A stretch of DNA of 64,000 bases from Metallyticus violacea (GCA_030762175.1 CM060833.1:9684501-9748500), one strand, 5' to 3'; counted from the first letter of the stretch, positions 1 through 11,780 are shown. Program-made: numbers and translations. Notes: generated by a model not told the origin, from the sequence alone.

Positions 1-11
1 CTTCTACACAA

Positions 12-36
12 TTTTTTTTTTTTTTTTTTTTTTTTT
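12..36 (+). repeat. Poly(T) run
   Basis: An uninterrupted run of 25 T lies at the window edge. It could be the poly(A) tail of a minus-strand retroposon lying mostly outside the window, or a simple repeat. Nothing beside it identifies which. Confidence 0.7.
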
Positions 37-60
37 GTTAAATAAAAGTCCATCACGCAA

Positions 61-905
61 GAGCTGCGTAAACTAAGCGAATTCCTGAGTAAGTAGAATA
101 ACTTTAAAAAAGAATATAACATCCATACGATGACCATATTAAATAATGAAATAAGTATTGGCATTATTATGTGTTAATTACCATAACAATATCTAAAGAA
201 AACTAACAAAGAAACACTCAACTATAATACATTATTTAACTAGGTTTGGCGTCCCCCTCCTCCATCAAAAGCTCTTGAAAATAAAACTTAGTAGTGAAAT
301 TACTCTAATTTACAAAACTAAAAAAATTACTTATTTGCAAAAAAATTATAATTTTTGCGATCTATACGTATCACAAAAGAGAAGCCGCGTTTTTAGAATT
401 CTTCTTCTTATTGTTATTATTATTGACATTAAACCACAAAAATATGTGTTAATTAAATGAAATATATGACCACCGATAGACAAAGCTATACTGTGTGAGT
501 ATTTGTAAATATTTTTAAATGTAACCATGTTTATGAACTGAGCCCTTGATATCATCTCTACATTCACTAAAATAGAGAGAAATAACAGAAAGTTTCGAGT
601 TACGTTGTGTATTTAAGATGATGTTCATATGTTTCAATAAAACAAAAACATGTTACTATTTAAAAACAATTACAATGTACTAAGCAAATAAAAACAATCG
701 AAAGTGTCATCGATTTTCAGTGGCTTTGAAATTTAATTTAAATGTTATTAACATGTAACGTAAACGTTTTCTGAAGGTTATTACAGATCGCTCTTACATA
801 CAAATATAATTCTTAAACACATATTACATTAATATTTCACATTTGCTATCTTCACGACGATACTTTTGTTAAATATAAAACATATGCATCGTTATCGCTT
901 TAACC
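61..905 (+). repeat. Left arm of long inverted repeat (FB family)
   Basis: This stretch aligns over almost its whole length with the reverse complement of 8425-9134. Shared anchors include 'GCGTAAAC..AGCGAATTCCT' at the outer end, 'AAATGAAATATATGACCAC' and 'CTGAAGGTTAT'. The outer end is itself weakly palindromic (GGAA..TTCC type). Partial direct copies occur at 31375-31690 and 31741-32110, so this is a dispersed family and not a unique inversion. It has no coding capacity. Best explanation: the terminal inverted repeat of a foldback-like DNA element, or two oppositely oriented copies. Confidence 0.7.
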
Positions 906-939
906 TACACTCTTTAAATTTCGTTTTTCAGGTAACCCC

Positions 940-1316
940 CCACTCCTAATGCTTCGACATCCCAAACTATTTTTCTTATTTTGTGGTGTATACCTGATTT
1001 TCGTTGCCATTAAACAAATATTGGTGCCGCTAGAGCGATATTAAATTGTTAAATTTCCAAGTTTACCCCTATAGTTAGTAATTTGATTTAGCAAATTTTC
1101 GATTATTTTCCTTTTATTTTAATGGCATATACCAATTTTCGTTGAGAAAAAGCTAACATTGCAGCTGCTAGAGCAAGTTTTGTATTTTCACTTTTTGGTT
1201 AACTCCTTCCCCCAATGATCCAATTATGCTGGTTAACGAACTCGATGAATCGTTTATTAATTGACGGTTATATGCCGATTTCGTCGAGGAAAAGCGGCTT
1301 CTAGAGCGTTAACAGA
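940..1316 (+). repeat. Degenerate subterminal repeats of FB family
   Basis: About three diverged units of roughly 120-140 bp each carry an 'ATAYACC..TTTTCGTTG' block followed by a 'GCNGCTAGAGCGA'-like block (near 1009-1042, 1124-1170 and 1269-1310). The same paired motifs occur in reverse orientation at 7855-8262 just inside the right arm, and once at 32050-32095 in the third copy. Repeated subterminal motifs inside long terminal inverted repeats are typical of transposase-binding regions; that role is inference. Confidence 0.5.
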
Positions 1317-2221
1317 CGCATATATATTGTGCTACATTACTAGTGCTAAGTGTGGGCAATATTGTATTATATTGTGAGCACAGTCACTGCAATATGCCCT
1401 AGGAGGTGTCGTTAATATTTCTACGTTTCAAGGGGCATGGAGGGGGATTAGGGCACATGCGTAGAGAGACATTGACGCTATCTATTCTAGATTAAGCGAC
1501 GCTTCTTTCTCTTGCGAGACTTGGTAGGGAACGAACGTGTCAGACATCGTAAGGGTCGCTCTAAGCAAAGGATGCCAATTACCAATTTGTATGTGTAAAT
1601 AAGATATTAAATAAATCAAACTAAGTATGACATTGCATACATGTCTTAGTTTTAATACTGTTTAGGTCTTAATTATTCTCTTCTTTTGCTGTTTGAGATG
1701 GAGATGCGTTATATTGGTGCGAATTAAGAACTGAGTTTGTCACCATGTCGCGTAAAAGTAATGTAATTTAAGAAGTTAGTGAGTGCACCTTTAAATTAAT
1801 TAGATTAATTTTTTGTGCCCGATAAGCAGGGCCGATAGAGATTTGAGGATATTTTTCAAGAATCTTTTCATTGGTACAATCGCAATAGCTACACTCTTTG
1901 GAATTAGCTGAAAGGCTTTATGACCCTTAGTATACCAATTTATTTATGTGCCGGACATTCTATAATCGGAAATTCAAGCTCCTATACTATGGCTAAGGTT
2001 CATCGACAGTGTTTTTATAATCTGGACGTGTGTCTTGGCATCACTTGGTGTTTTTATCTCCAGATTGAACTATAACTAATCTGTAAACTTCACCTTATCT
2101 GCCTTGCGACAATTATTCAGTATTCTGGACATAGATACTAATATTGTCAGTAAATACTTTTTAAAATTAGTACATATCAAATTTAACAATTTATAGTAAT
2201 ATCTTCATTTTGATAGTTGTC
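1317..2221. other. No recognisable gene or repeat
   Basis: AT-rich sequence without a coding frame that I recognise and without similarity to other parts of the window. It lies inside the inverted-repeat interval. Confidence 0.4.
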
Positions 2222-2475
2222 TTGAGAGGGAGGTCTGGGGTTTGACTCCCTCAGTATCGTCCTTCCTGATTGAGGTTTTTTCCCCGATTTCCTCAGCCCT
2301 GATAAATGGCGAATGCCGGAGTGGTATTCTATACTTAGGCCTGGATCGCTTCCTTCCTTAAAAAAATATAGTTTTCCAGTTTATAATTTCAATTCACGTA
2401 TCGTATCATCAGTGTCCACCACCTGTGATGCCCCACTAGTTAAAACGGGCGTTAAACATTATTTAATTCCAGATA
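2222..2475 (+). mobile_element. SINE1 copy, 5' truncated
   Basis: Begins in the tRNA-like head near the B box (GGTTTGACTCC, decayed) and runs through the shared body: 'CCTGATTGAGG', 'CTGATAAATGGCGAATGCCGG', 'CTTCCTTCCTTAAAA', the 'ATCATCAGTGTCCACC' block and the end 'GGGCGTTAAACA'. The A box is missing. The same body recurs about fifteen times in the window in both orientations. Confidence 0.8.
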
Positions 2476-2833
2476 CATTAAAAGATCTACACTACCCGTC
2501 TCTTTATCTATTGGCGGACATCGTTTTTGTAATTACGCTAAGTCGTTAGACAAATGTATCAGTACTTTAACCAATAGACTTAATGACCTGGATTATCTTC
2601 TGTTTTTATTACGCTTACCCCATAAGAACTTTGCATTTAAGCGTTCTAATTCTATTGATGGCAATTTGCTAAAATTTATCGCTACATATTTTCTGTGCAT
2701 TGAAAACACTGGACCAATTTTTAAAGAGTGTTGCATTATTTTGTTACATATCCCTAGTACTTCTAATCTTCTTCATAGAATTCCGCGTCTGAGCTGCAGA
2801 CCATCTAAAATGTGCAGAAGTTTGAGCTTCACC
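2476..2833. other. Unassigned flank of mariner insertion
   Basis: Short plus-strand frames are open here, but none gives a family I can name with confidence. One segment (about 2725-2790) is faintly like the 'IPSTS' dimerisation-domain motif of hAT transposases, too weak to call. Confidence 0.2.
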
Positions 2834-2835
2834 TA

Positions 2836-4111
2836 CCAGTGTAGGTCCATAAGTTTCCGGACTCGCCGATAAGGATTATCGCCTTCACAAAAGCCTTATC
2901 TGGTGTCATACCTTATCTGTTAAGTAAATAATTGCAGCTGTAACCTCCACTCCACTGTGTTCAGTTGTTCAGATATAGTTGCATAAAGAAGGCTATGTGT
3001 AGAACATTGTAGCACGCTCATAATGGAGTATCGAGCTGATATTATGTTCATCACAAAATAAGGACTTACTCCAGATGAAATTAACAGCGATTGGACGGTG
3101 TATATGGGGAAGCATCCCCTTCATATTCTACTGTAAAAGAATGGGTCAAACTTTTTCGAATGGGTCGAGAAAGCATTGAAGACGAAGAGCGTGCAGGTCA
3201 GCCCTTGGAGGTGCTCACTCCTGAAAGCATCGCTCTTGTGGAAGGAGAAATTATTGAAGACCGGCGGCTCAAAGTTACAGAAATAGCAGCAAGGTCGATA
3301 TTTCTAAAACAACAGTCCTTCGAATTATTCATGAACATTTAAACATGAATAAGGATAGTGCCTAGACTTCTTTCCTCAGTCCAAAAGCAGCAACGAGTCA
3401 TCTGTTGTCAGGCATTTTTGGAGCTCTGCCATCGCAACGAGAGAGAGAAGTTCTGCAAACCATTGTTATAGGAGATGAAACTATGGTTCTCTACTATGAT
3501 CCCTTGTTCAAAAGAGAATCAATGGAGTGGTGTAAACCTGGCGAAGCACCGCCTCTAAAGGCCAAGGTTACTTAGTCAACCAATAAGATCATGGGCACAA
3601 TCTTGTGGGACTGTGAAGGAATACTCTTCATTGACTTCAAGGAGAGGAACACCACAGTAAATGAGGAGTACTATGCTGGCCTACTGCACAGAGTACATGC
3701 TTCCATCAAATAGAAAAGGCGAGGAAAGCTGAGTAGTGGTGTGCGCCTTCTTCACGACAACGCGCCTGTGCACACAGCTCTTGTTGTAAAGGAAGCTGTG
3801 AAGAAATGTGGCTTCAAGGAGATCGACATTCACCCTACAGCCCATATCTAGCTCCCAGTGACTATTTCCTCTTCTCAAAATTTAGGAACGAAATTTAAGT
3901 GTGACGAGGAAGTGATCAATGTTGTTTATTTCCATTTTGCAGAACACTTCCGGCTGTTTTTTTTTTTTTTTATGGGGGGTATTGAAATGTTAATTCAAAT
4001 ATATGAGAAGTGTTTTGCAATAAAGGGTAACTATATTGAAAAGTGAAATATAGTTTTTGTCTTTATCATGCCTGAAATTTGTTAGGCTGGAAACTTATGG
4101 ACCTACCCTCG
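2836..4111 (+). mobile_element. Full-length mariner element, copy 1 of mar-1
   Basis: The ends are inverted repeats sharing 'GTAGGTCCATAAGTTTCC', and the element is flanked on both sides by the TA dinucleotide duplicated by mariner insertion (2834-2835 and 4112-4113). Its 1276 bp is textbook mariner length. Copies 2 and 3 of the same family lie at 19147-20185 (minus, internally deleted) and 25922-26310 (truncated). The copy sits directly upstream of a LINE remnant that starts at about 4115. Confidence 0.92.
3023..4046 (+). pseudogene. Mariner DD34D transposase pseudogene
   Basis: Degraded cut-and-paste transposase. The N-terminal helix-turn-helix part is readable ('YSTVKEWVKLFRMG', 'RRLKVTEIAARS'). 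Next come the region around the first catalytic Asp ('VIGDET' type), the second Asp in 'LLHDNAPVHTA', and 'YSPYLAPSDYFLFSKF' carrying the third Asp 34 residues after the second, which is the mariner signature. The C-terminus 'GIEMLIQIYEKC' precedes the stop at 4046. Several frameshifts and in-frame stops break the frame, so it cannot make active enzyme. The start is taken from the ATG that aligns with the copy beginning at 26085. Confidence 0.88.
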
Positions 4112-4114
4112 TAT

Positions 4115-4850
4115 TTCAGCAAGAAAAAAATAATCACAAGAATCATGAAATATTTATTCAGAACTACCAATTAGAAATGAGTGACGTTGTTAAAGAATGT
4201 TTTAGTATACAAGAGAAATGTAAGTGGAAAGGAACATGGTTTATCAGAGTGCAGGAAATTTTACAACTGATAGGTTTAGGAACAATATGGATAAATAGGT
4301 AATACTAAAATAGAAGATTTTGGAAAGAAATAAATCTAAATTGGAAGATATTGAACGCCAAAAATAATTAGTAGTTTAGGTGAAAAGAGTTCTTTGAGAC
4401 TTTATGGGGAAATAAAAATACTGTGGAGTAAGGAAAAACATAAAACGATATGATAAGGCAGGTAGAGAAAGGTTAGCTTGGACTAGAACTGGAGTTATGA
4501 ATTTAAAAGGATTAGGATATGATAAAGAAATAGGGAATTGTTTAATGTGTAGAGAAACAAATAGAAATTTTCATTGTTTGTTCATTGTAATCAAATAAAG
4601 TTATGTAGAGAAAATGTTTATAATAATAAATGGGAACATTTAAATAGGGAACTTTTAGTTATGAAGATTTTAACTGTAAAATGAGAGGAAGATATAAAAA
4701 TGATAGAGGACTATTTAGGTAATGTTAGAGAAAAAAAGATAAAAATGACGAAGAGGATGATGGAAGGAAAAGTAGAAAGAAGTGTAATTTTATAAATATA
4801 ATAATTAGTGGATTTACAGTGTATCTAGGGAAGGAACAGGATTATTATAC
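4115..4850 (+). mobile_element. LINE C-terminal remnant with zinc knuckle
   Basis: Interrupted plus-strand frames read as the end of a non-LTR retrotransposon polyprotein: 'RERLAWTRTGVMNLKGLGYD' is followed by a Cys-His cluster 'CLMCRETNRNFHCLF', the CxxC..H..C arrangement found near the C-terminus of several insect LINE reverse-transcriptase proteins. Many stops are present. Assignment is from motif layout only; the clade is not resolved. Confidence 0.45.
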
Positions 4851-5555
4851 CCAATAACCTGGACGTTAGTGTGTATATAGTCCTAAGGAAATGAGTAACT
4901 TACAAGTATAGATAATAGTTGGATGTAGTGTTTATAATTAGAATATTATAATAGAGTCATAATGATATATATTAAATTTATATTGCTAGTACTATGGAAT
5001 TGAAGAAGACATAGATCTTATTAATATTTAAAATTGTATGTTGATGTAAAGAAAAGTAAATTCAATTTCAAGTCCCCATAACCAATAGTTCTGCATGCTT
5101 GTCTCATTAATCCTCTTTCGATAACTGTTTCTTATTAACTCTTACCTTCTTCAGCTTCAGATAGTGCTCTTAGAGATAAAGGGATGGCTGCTATAGTGTT
5201 GCATAAAGATCGTGCTTCACCTGGGCTTGATTTAGATTTATGAAAATTTACCTACGCGTCTTTTCTCTTTGAAATAGCAAGTTTTGCAGTTTGCCATACT
5301 GCCTGACTTTTAATTTCGTTCCATCAGGTTGGCAGGTACCGCCCACCTCAGTCCACTCTGTTTACTTTTACCTCTAGCGTAAAGGAGCACTTAGGCTCGA
5401 AATAAAGCTTTTAATAAGTGTGTATTTAATTGTGTAATGGAGTGGTGATTCTTGTTTTATAGCTGGAACGCTCCAATTCTTTTGTGGGCGTTGGTCGCCT
5501 GATCAGGTAATGATTTTTATGTCTTTTATATCTTCATTATATATTTATATATTTG
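4851..5555. other. No recognisable gene
   Basis: AT-rich sequence that may include the 3' UTR of the preceding LINE remnant. I see no tail repeat that proves this and no host gene. Confidence 0.35.
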
Positions 5556-5811
5556 TACACTCACCGGCAAAAAAATCACAGCAAAACTTTGGTAATTTAA
5601 TTGCACTTTGGCAATTATGAACATGTACCATTGGTAAATGTGGTTAATTATTTTCTTCGATGCATTAGCTATATTTGGAATGTCTGCTATCTTCTCATCT
5701 CTAAGTTATAGACTAACAATACGTTTTGTTCCACTTGTGCGTGTTACCGCGCTGAACATGAGCATAAACATTAAAAGGCGTTTTACTGCTTTATTGCGTC
5801 ACTTCCTTTTG

Positions 5812-6111
5812 GCCGACACGGATGGCTGAGGTCATTAAGCTGCGGTCTTGTGAGCGGAAGGTCTGGGGTTCCAATTCCGCCTGGACCGTCTTTCCTGAGG
5901 GTTTTTTTTTTTTTTCAGGCTTTCCTCAGTCCTCATAAATGCAAATGCCGGTGAGTTACTCTAAACTTAGGCTTGGAACGTTTCCTTCCTTAAAAAAATT
6001 AATAAATAAATAAAAACTTTTCCAAATTTCTCATTTCGTTTCACGTATCATCAGTGTCACCACCTGTGGTACCTCAGTAGTAAAATCAGGCGTTAAACAC
6101 TATTAAAATAA
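5812..6111 (+). mobile_element. SINE1 copy with 9-bp target duplication
   Basis: Essentially full-length: A-box-like 'GGCTGAGGTCATTAAG', a diverged B box, the conserved body and the 'AGGCGTTAAACACTATT' tail. The duplication 'TTCCTTTTG' occurs at 5803-5811 and 6112-6120, which fixes the insertion boundaries inside the Tc1 element. An internal AATAAATAAATAAA expansion lengthens this copy. Confidence 0.9.
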
Positions 6112-6317
6112 TTCCTTTTGAAAACTGGTGCTCTTTCTCTTTGGAATTAACAACAATAATTAGTTTCTCATTTTGTCACTAAGTTCAGTTGAAATCATGC
6201 CTTTGAGTACTGAAGACGTTGATTGATGATGGACACAGACACCGTTACGCCCTTACAACCATAGGCGCGCCTTATACCACGGTTCAAGAGGCTGTGAAAC
6301 GGTTCCGAGAAACGCAG

Positions 6318-6390
6318 CTCAGGCCTGGGACGTTTCCTTCCTTTAAAATCCTTTCCCAATATATAATTTCGCGTTAAACGCCATTTAGGG
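6318..6390 (+). mobile_element. SINE1 3' fragment
   Basis: Short piece of the SINE1 body ('GCCTGGGACGTTTCCTTCC', then 'CGCGTTAAACGCC') lying within the Tc1 transposase between the 'FRETQ' and 'SRRPESGRKR' parts, followed by a G run and an A/G-rich patch. Confidence 0.7.
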
Positions 6391-7240
6391 GGGGGGGGGG
6401 AGAAAGAAAAGAAAAAGAAACGCAGAGTTATTCCAGAAGACCTGAATCTGGCAGAAAACGGAAGACAACGTTCAGTGATAATCGCATTCTCATCTACTGG
6501 TTCTGAGAAACCGTCATACAACAGCGGTTGAAGCCCGGCATTGTTTATAACAAGATCTTCAGCCAGCTACGTAACCAGTTCTGACCAGAGAGCACACAGT
6601 CGCTCGTCACCACGCCTAACGGACTATGCAACAGTGGAGCTCTGTGTTGTTCTCGGATGAATTCAGGTGGTCCCTGAAATCTTCAGATGGTAGAGACGGC
6701 CTGAAAATCGGTTCGCAGAGCGCACATTCTCCGTAAGGACACATTCATCTGAGATTCCGAAATAGTGTGGGGTATCTCTAAAGGGGCGCGGACTGATTTA
6801 GTATTCATCGAGACGGTAGCCTGAACTCTCACCGCTATATAAACAAGGTTCTCGCCCTATGCTCCTTTTGTTGGAAATGAATTTATCTTCTTGTATGACA
6901 GTGCTTGTCCACACACAGCGCGTATCACGGGTATCTTGGCGACGTGGGAATTGTTTAACTCTACTTTCCAGCTCGCAGTCCCGACCTAAACCTTATAGAA
7001 CATCTCTGGGATAGTTTGGAGACGTGTTCGAGGAACTTTGGGTGGCACTTCAAGAGGAACTGGACAGTATCGACCAAAGAGACATCAGAAAGCTAATCGA
7101 AACCATGCCCGGGAGAATGGTGGACGTAATTAATGCTGGAAGGTGCACACCAGATTCTGAGCGCTTGTTTTGTTATTTTTAGGATCAGCTGAAATAGTGT
7201 GCACCAATATCGCTTCCATTTTCAACGTTAGTGTCGTTTA

Positions 7241-7854
7241 GTGGACAAATATTGAGCACAAAAGTTCAGTAAAAATGTTGATAAAAAATGTATATCTTTC
7301 GTTTATAGAGTCATTGTCTCAGAATTTGTAAATAAAAGTGCAAATAATGTGTATTTCTTTAAAATCAGGATGTTTGCAAGCATGTGCTTTCTGGAATTGC
7401 ATCGAAATTTACCCATAAACTTCATTAGTAACGATTGGAAGTGATAACAAATGCCCATCGTAAGAGGTGTCCCATAACATGATTTAGCAATCAAATGATG
7501 AGACACATTAACCCATTTCCACATGGCATGGATGCAATTATTTGTGCACGCCCGCATGAGGATTGTGACATAAGGGCACTAAACTTCGTCACTCTGATTG
7601 GCAAGGTTTGCTTTCAACCGCAACTAAATAATATCTTTAACTGGTTTCAAACACACAGACATCTACAGAGAGACTAGTCAACTATCAGCACTGCAAGGTA
7701 TTATAGAAGGGTTTTATTCGTGTATTGCAACGTGTGACACTTATTAGTGAATTCCGAGAGAAATTTCATCAAATCTCCATAAATCCTACATAGTAGGTAC
7801 CAAAATGACAATGAAAAAAGTGTGTATACATAATATGTGTGTTGTATATGTCCG
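7241..7854. other. No recognisable gene
   Basis: Short frames in both orientations overlap each other and match nothing I recognise. Confidence 0.35.
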
Positions 7855-8262
7855 TTAACCCTCTAGCGGTCGCAATTTTTTTCCCCTCAACTAAAATCGG
7901 AATATAATATTACCAAACGATTTGTCGAGTCAATTAACCAGCAAAATTGAACCGGATAGGGGTTAACCTAAAGCGAAAAGATTTTTAAAAAATTAAAAAA
8001 TCATTCTAGTGGCCGTAATTTTTTACTTTTCATAACGAAACACGCCATGTTTCTTTAAAAGAAATTGATAAAAGTATTTTCCGAAAATCAGGACAATCGA
8101 GCCATTAGGTATACCTGAAAACCTGCTGAGAATTAAAGCGAAATTTAAAAATCGCTCTAACGGCCGCAATTTTTAATTTTTAAAAGGAAATAGTTTCCAA
8201 AAATCAATGAAATCGGACTATTAGGAGTATGGTTTACCTGAAACACAAAATTGGCGGCATTA
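7855..8262 (-). repeat. Subterminal repeats of FB family, right side
   Basis: Three diverged units, read on the minus strand, repeat 'CCGATTTT..TTGA', then an A-rich stretch, then 'TTGCGGCCGCTAGAGCGA'-like sequence. These are the same motif pairs, in the same order, as 940-1316, but in inverse orientation, which supports 61-9134 being one element. Confidence 0.55.
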
Positions 8263-8424
8263 CTATTTGTTTTTTCTCAAAGAAACTCTGTATATAGTAT
8301 TTAAATAAAATAAGGAAAATAGTTTCTTAAAATAAGGGTACCGAAATTTAAAAACCGCTCTTTCATATAATTTTCTCTCGATTGTTTTAAAATAAAAGAA
8401 CAAATTAATTCAACATATAAATTT

Positions 8425-9134
8425 TATTTATAACGATGCATATATTTCATATTTAACAAATGCATCGCCTTGAAGAAAGCAAACGTGAAATATTAATCTA
8501 ATATGTTTGACAATTGTATTTGAATGTAAGAGCGCTGTGTGATAACCTTCAGTAAACGTTTGCTTTATTATGTTTTTACTACAAAACATTTAAATTAAAT
8601 TTCAGAGTCAATGAAAAACGATATAACTTTCGGTTGTATATTGTTGATTGTGTATATTTGCTTAGTACATTGTAATTGTATTTAAATGGTAACATCTTTT
8701 TATTTTATTGAAACATATGAACATCTCTTAAATACACAATGTAACTCGAAACTTTGTGTTATTTCTCTGTATTTAAGTGAATGTAAAGATGATATCAAGG
8801 GATCTGTCCATAAATATGATTATATTAAAAAATGTTTAAAAATACTCACACAGTATGGCTTTGTCTCTCAGTGTTCATATATTTCAATTAATTAATAGTA
8901 TACCATTGTTCTGTTTTTTTTTTCTGAATAATAATGATAATTCTAAACACCTGGTTTCTCTTTTGTGATACTTACAGATTGCAAGAATTCTAATTTTGCC
9001 CTACTAATACCACACAATGATGCCATAACATAACTTGTTTCAGCTTACTAATTAATAAGGCAATAATTTGGATTTTATAGTAATTTTTAAAGGTACTCTA
9101 TTAGGTGAGGAATTCGCTTTGTTTACGCAGTTCC
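8425..9134 (-). repeat. Right arm of long inverted repeat (FB family)
   Basis: The reverse complement aligns with 61-905 from 'GGAACTGCGTAAACAAAGCG' inward to 'ATGCATCGTTAT'. The arm is shorter than the left because of internal gaps. Substitutions are spread evenly, so the arms have been diverging for a long time. Confidence 0.7.
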
Positions 9135-9519
9135 TGGAATTTTGTTATTTCAGGTGTGATGATAAAAGGTGGATGTATTAATTTCATATTCTCATTTTCT
9201 TCTTTTAAGTATTATAAATTATTGGAGTCCTCTTGAATTCAATTAACATTTCCAACACCTGAAGTTCTACGATGGAATATTTAGTGGAATTTGTATCCTC
9301 TATTTAGCATCTTTAGTGACGTTTTCTTTAAATACCGCCTTAATTATAAATGTTGTCCCCTCATGGAGTATTTTATATCCCACTTTTTTTCAACTATGCT
9401 TCCTTCAACTGCTGGAGATCGGGCACCGGCAAGGGAGAAGCACATATTGCTAACGGTTTAGAAATGTCATACAGTGATGTTTTCCTATATTATATTTGTA
9501 GTCTCAAAACTGATGATGT
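9135..9519. other. No recognisable gene
   Basis: AT-rich spacer between the inverted-repeat arm and the next mariner element. Confidence 0.35.
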
Positions 9520-9520
9520 A

Positions 9521-10612
9521 CAAGGGGCGTTCAGATGTGATTTACAATAGCAGTGCTTTACGAATTGCGCGCCTGATACTATTACACCATGCAGACTCTA
9601 GATGGCGGTTGAAAGAACAGTGTTCGTTTGTCGTCAGGTAGAGAAAGACGTTAACAAGAAGATATCATGGACAAAGATGCTGCCTGGTTTTTTAAAAGGA
9701 ATATATAAAACTGCAGAAATTTATAGACAATCTGCGATATGTGGTCAAGAAGCTCCTGCACGGAATTTCGTTTGCAACTGGGTCAATGGGTTCGCCAGAG
9801 GTAGGGAATTTGAGTACTGGTCGTCCGTTAACATCGCGGTTTCCCAGAAATATTGATGTTGTGTCTTAATTGATTATGACTGATAGGCGCATAACCTTTG
9901 ATAAACTGGAATGACAGACAGTTCTCGGCCGCGCAACCCTGCGCACCATTGGATTCCACGGGATTTGACACAGGCACAAGAAAAAAGTTGAATTGTGTCG
10001 TCGGCAACTGTAAATGCATATTGAATATCCGGAGGTTTGGGGTGGGGGGAGTGCTGAGCAATGGTGTCTTTACCACACGCCAGAGAAGAAAGTCAAATCC
10101 TTGTAATGGATACATTCAGGGAGTCCCTAGCCCAAACAACCCCATCTGCGGGCAAACAGATGATGACCGTCTTTTGGAACACTTGAGGTTTACTGCTATG
10201 ACTGGCGTCCTCAAGGAAGGACTGAGATGTACAGCGAGATCCTTACATGGCTCAGAGGCAGAATTCAGCAACGACGAAAGTGTAAGTTGTCGACAGGAGT
10301 GTTCCTCCAACATGACAATACCAGCAACAATACTACCGTATAGTTGGCTACGCTGGGGTTCATTTTTGTGCCGCATCCACCATATTTACCGGATCTCACT
10401 CCGTCTAATTATGCCTTTTTCGACAATATCACTTACTCCCAGCGAGGCAAAAACTTCAGTAGTAACGAAACTCAGTAAGCTATCCACTAGCGGTGGCCAG
10501 GAAGATGGCACAAATCATTGGCATTATTGGGGAGTACATTTAGTGACTTCTTGTGCATTGAACCATGTTACATCATAAATAAGGTACAAAAATCGTTTCC
10601 GAATGCCCCTAA
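9521..10612 (+). mobile_element. Mariner fossil with CAAGGGGCGTTC ends
   Basis: Inverted ends 'CAAGGGGCGTTCAG' and 'CGGAATGCCCCT' (as complement), with TA just before the left end. Broken transposase pieces: 'GRPLTSRFPRNIDVV' followed by 'MTDRRITFDKL' (N-terminal DNA-binding region), 'NDNTS'-like second catalytic site, and 'HPPYLPDLTPSNYAFF', where the third Asp has become Asn. A 226-codon open frame crossing this element (9898-10578) is not the transposase frame throughout and should not be read as a protein. Confidence 0.72.
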
Positions 10613-11224
10613 TGCATAATTATTTGTAACTGCACAAATATCCTGTAAGAGCATATTGAATCTGTCCATATTATCGGATGTTGATGATAATAATTTGAGA
10701 CTTATTGCGACTACATTACGTTTTCTGGTGTATTCGTAACAAACTCCTTTTTGATAAAGAAACATTTGCAATTGATCTATGCAGATCACACTTTAGTCTT
10801 GTATTTATGTTATGTATTTTTAATAAATTGGTCTTGATTTTTAAACGTAAAAGCTAACAGGGAACAAGTGTTATAATTTTTTTGTCCAAATAGATCACTA
10901 CATGAAATATTTTAGCGCCGTTCAAATGTTCTTAGGTTAATGTGTCGTATTTGTGCATTGACTCGGGTTTTGTGTGGGGCTGGTATCACCTGTGACAGTT
11001 CGGCTAGTATATTGCGTCGTTCACCGTGGTAGCGATTGGGATGCTGTAATATCAGACACGTTTTTTGCAGTTTTGTATTGTGGGGTCAGGATGCGCAACT
11101 CCATTGTACACATACTTTGTGAAAACCTAACCTGAGGTAGGCCGTGCCAGGTGAACTATTAATAGTGTCTATAAATCTACTGTCTGCCCGGATTGACTAT
11201 TCATCCTGTTGCAAATTCGCCTCT
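10613..11224. other. No recognisable gene
   Basis: No coding frame or shared repeat recognised. Confidence 0.35.
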
Positions 11225-11780
11225 GTGGCAATCTCCTTTGCCCCGCCCACGTGGTGTTCGTCTTCGATATATGTCCTTCCTTTAGAGAACTTCTACGCTC
11301 AATTGTATACACATTGACATTTTTTTAAATGGTGTTTAACGGCCGTTTTACTACTGAGGTACCACAGGCGGTGGACATTGATGATACAGGAAATGAAATG
11401 ATAAATTGGGAAAGAATGTATTTTTAAGGAAGGAAACGTTCCAGGCCTATGTTTAGGGTACCTCTCCGGCATTTGCCATTTATGAGGACTGAGGAAAACC
11501 TGGAAGAAGCCTCAGCGTCAGGGAAGACGGTCCTCCCCAGACCTCCCGCTCGCAAGACGGCGCCTTAATGACCTCGACCACCCCTGGCTGTACACATTGA
11601 CGTGACAAGCACTTCTCACTATAGATGGAAGCATTTCTTTATAAATAGTGTTTGATTCTCCAATGTTTGCTTAAAAAATGGGCACAACGGAGAGCTGCAG
11701 GAAGTTCGTACATTCACTCAGAGGCGCCGCCATATTGCAGCTGCTGTTTCGCTATTGTACTCGTGACATTACGAGTCGCC
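11225..11780 (+). repeat. Dispersed repeat R4, copy 1 (split by SINE1)
   Basis: Matches 61440-61640 in the same orientation: 'GGTGTTCGTCTTCGAT', 'AACATTTCTTTATGAATA'-like, and 'CATTCAGAGGCG..CCAT' followed by 'TGCAACTGCTGTTTCGCT'. The other copy lacks the SINE present here and so shows the empty site. Nature unknown. Confidence 0.55.
11319..11590 (-). mobile_element. SINE1 copy with 11-bp target duplication
   Basis: Minus-strand full-length SINE1. It is bounded by 'TACACATTGAC' at 11308-11318 and again at 11591-11601. The tRNA-like head is at the right end, and the 'GTTTAACGGCCGTTTTAC' 3' end is at the left. Confidence 0.92.

Larger units (their letters stand above)
5558..7240 (+). mobile_element. 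Tc1-like element (DD34E) with nested SINEs
   Basis: Starts after TA with 'CACTCACCGGCAAAAAAATC', a Tc1-style end. The broken transposase shows the N-terminal basic segment ('SRRPESGRKRKTT'), 'SVLFSDEFRWSL' with the first Asp, 'GSLNSHRYINKVL', 'IFLYDSACPHTARI' with the second Asp, and 'SPDLNLIEHLWDSL' with Glu about 34 positions later across one frameshift. SINE1 copies sit at 5812-6111 and 6318-6390. The right terminus is not clear, so the end is approximate. Confidence 0.72.

Noticed and set aside
2725..2795. hAT dimerisation domain
   Set aside because: Only an 'IPSTS' motif matches; too short to support.
9898..10578. 226-codon open frame, the longest plus-strand frame
   Set aside because: Crosses a frameshifted mariner; the recognisable transposase motifs lie in other frames for most of its length.
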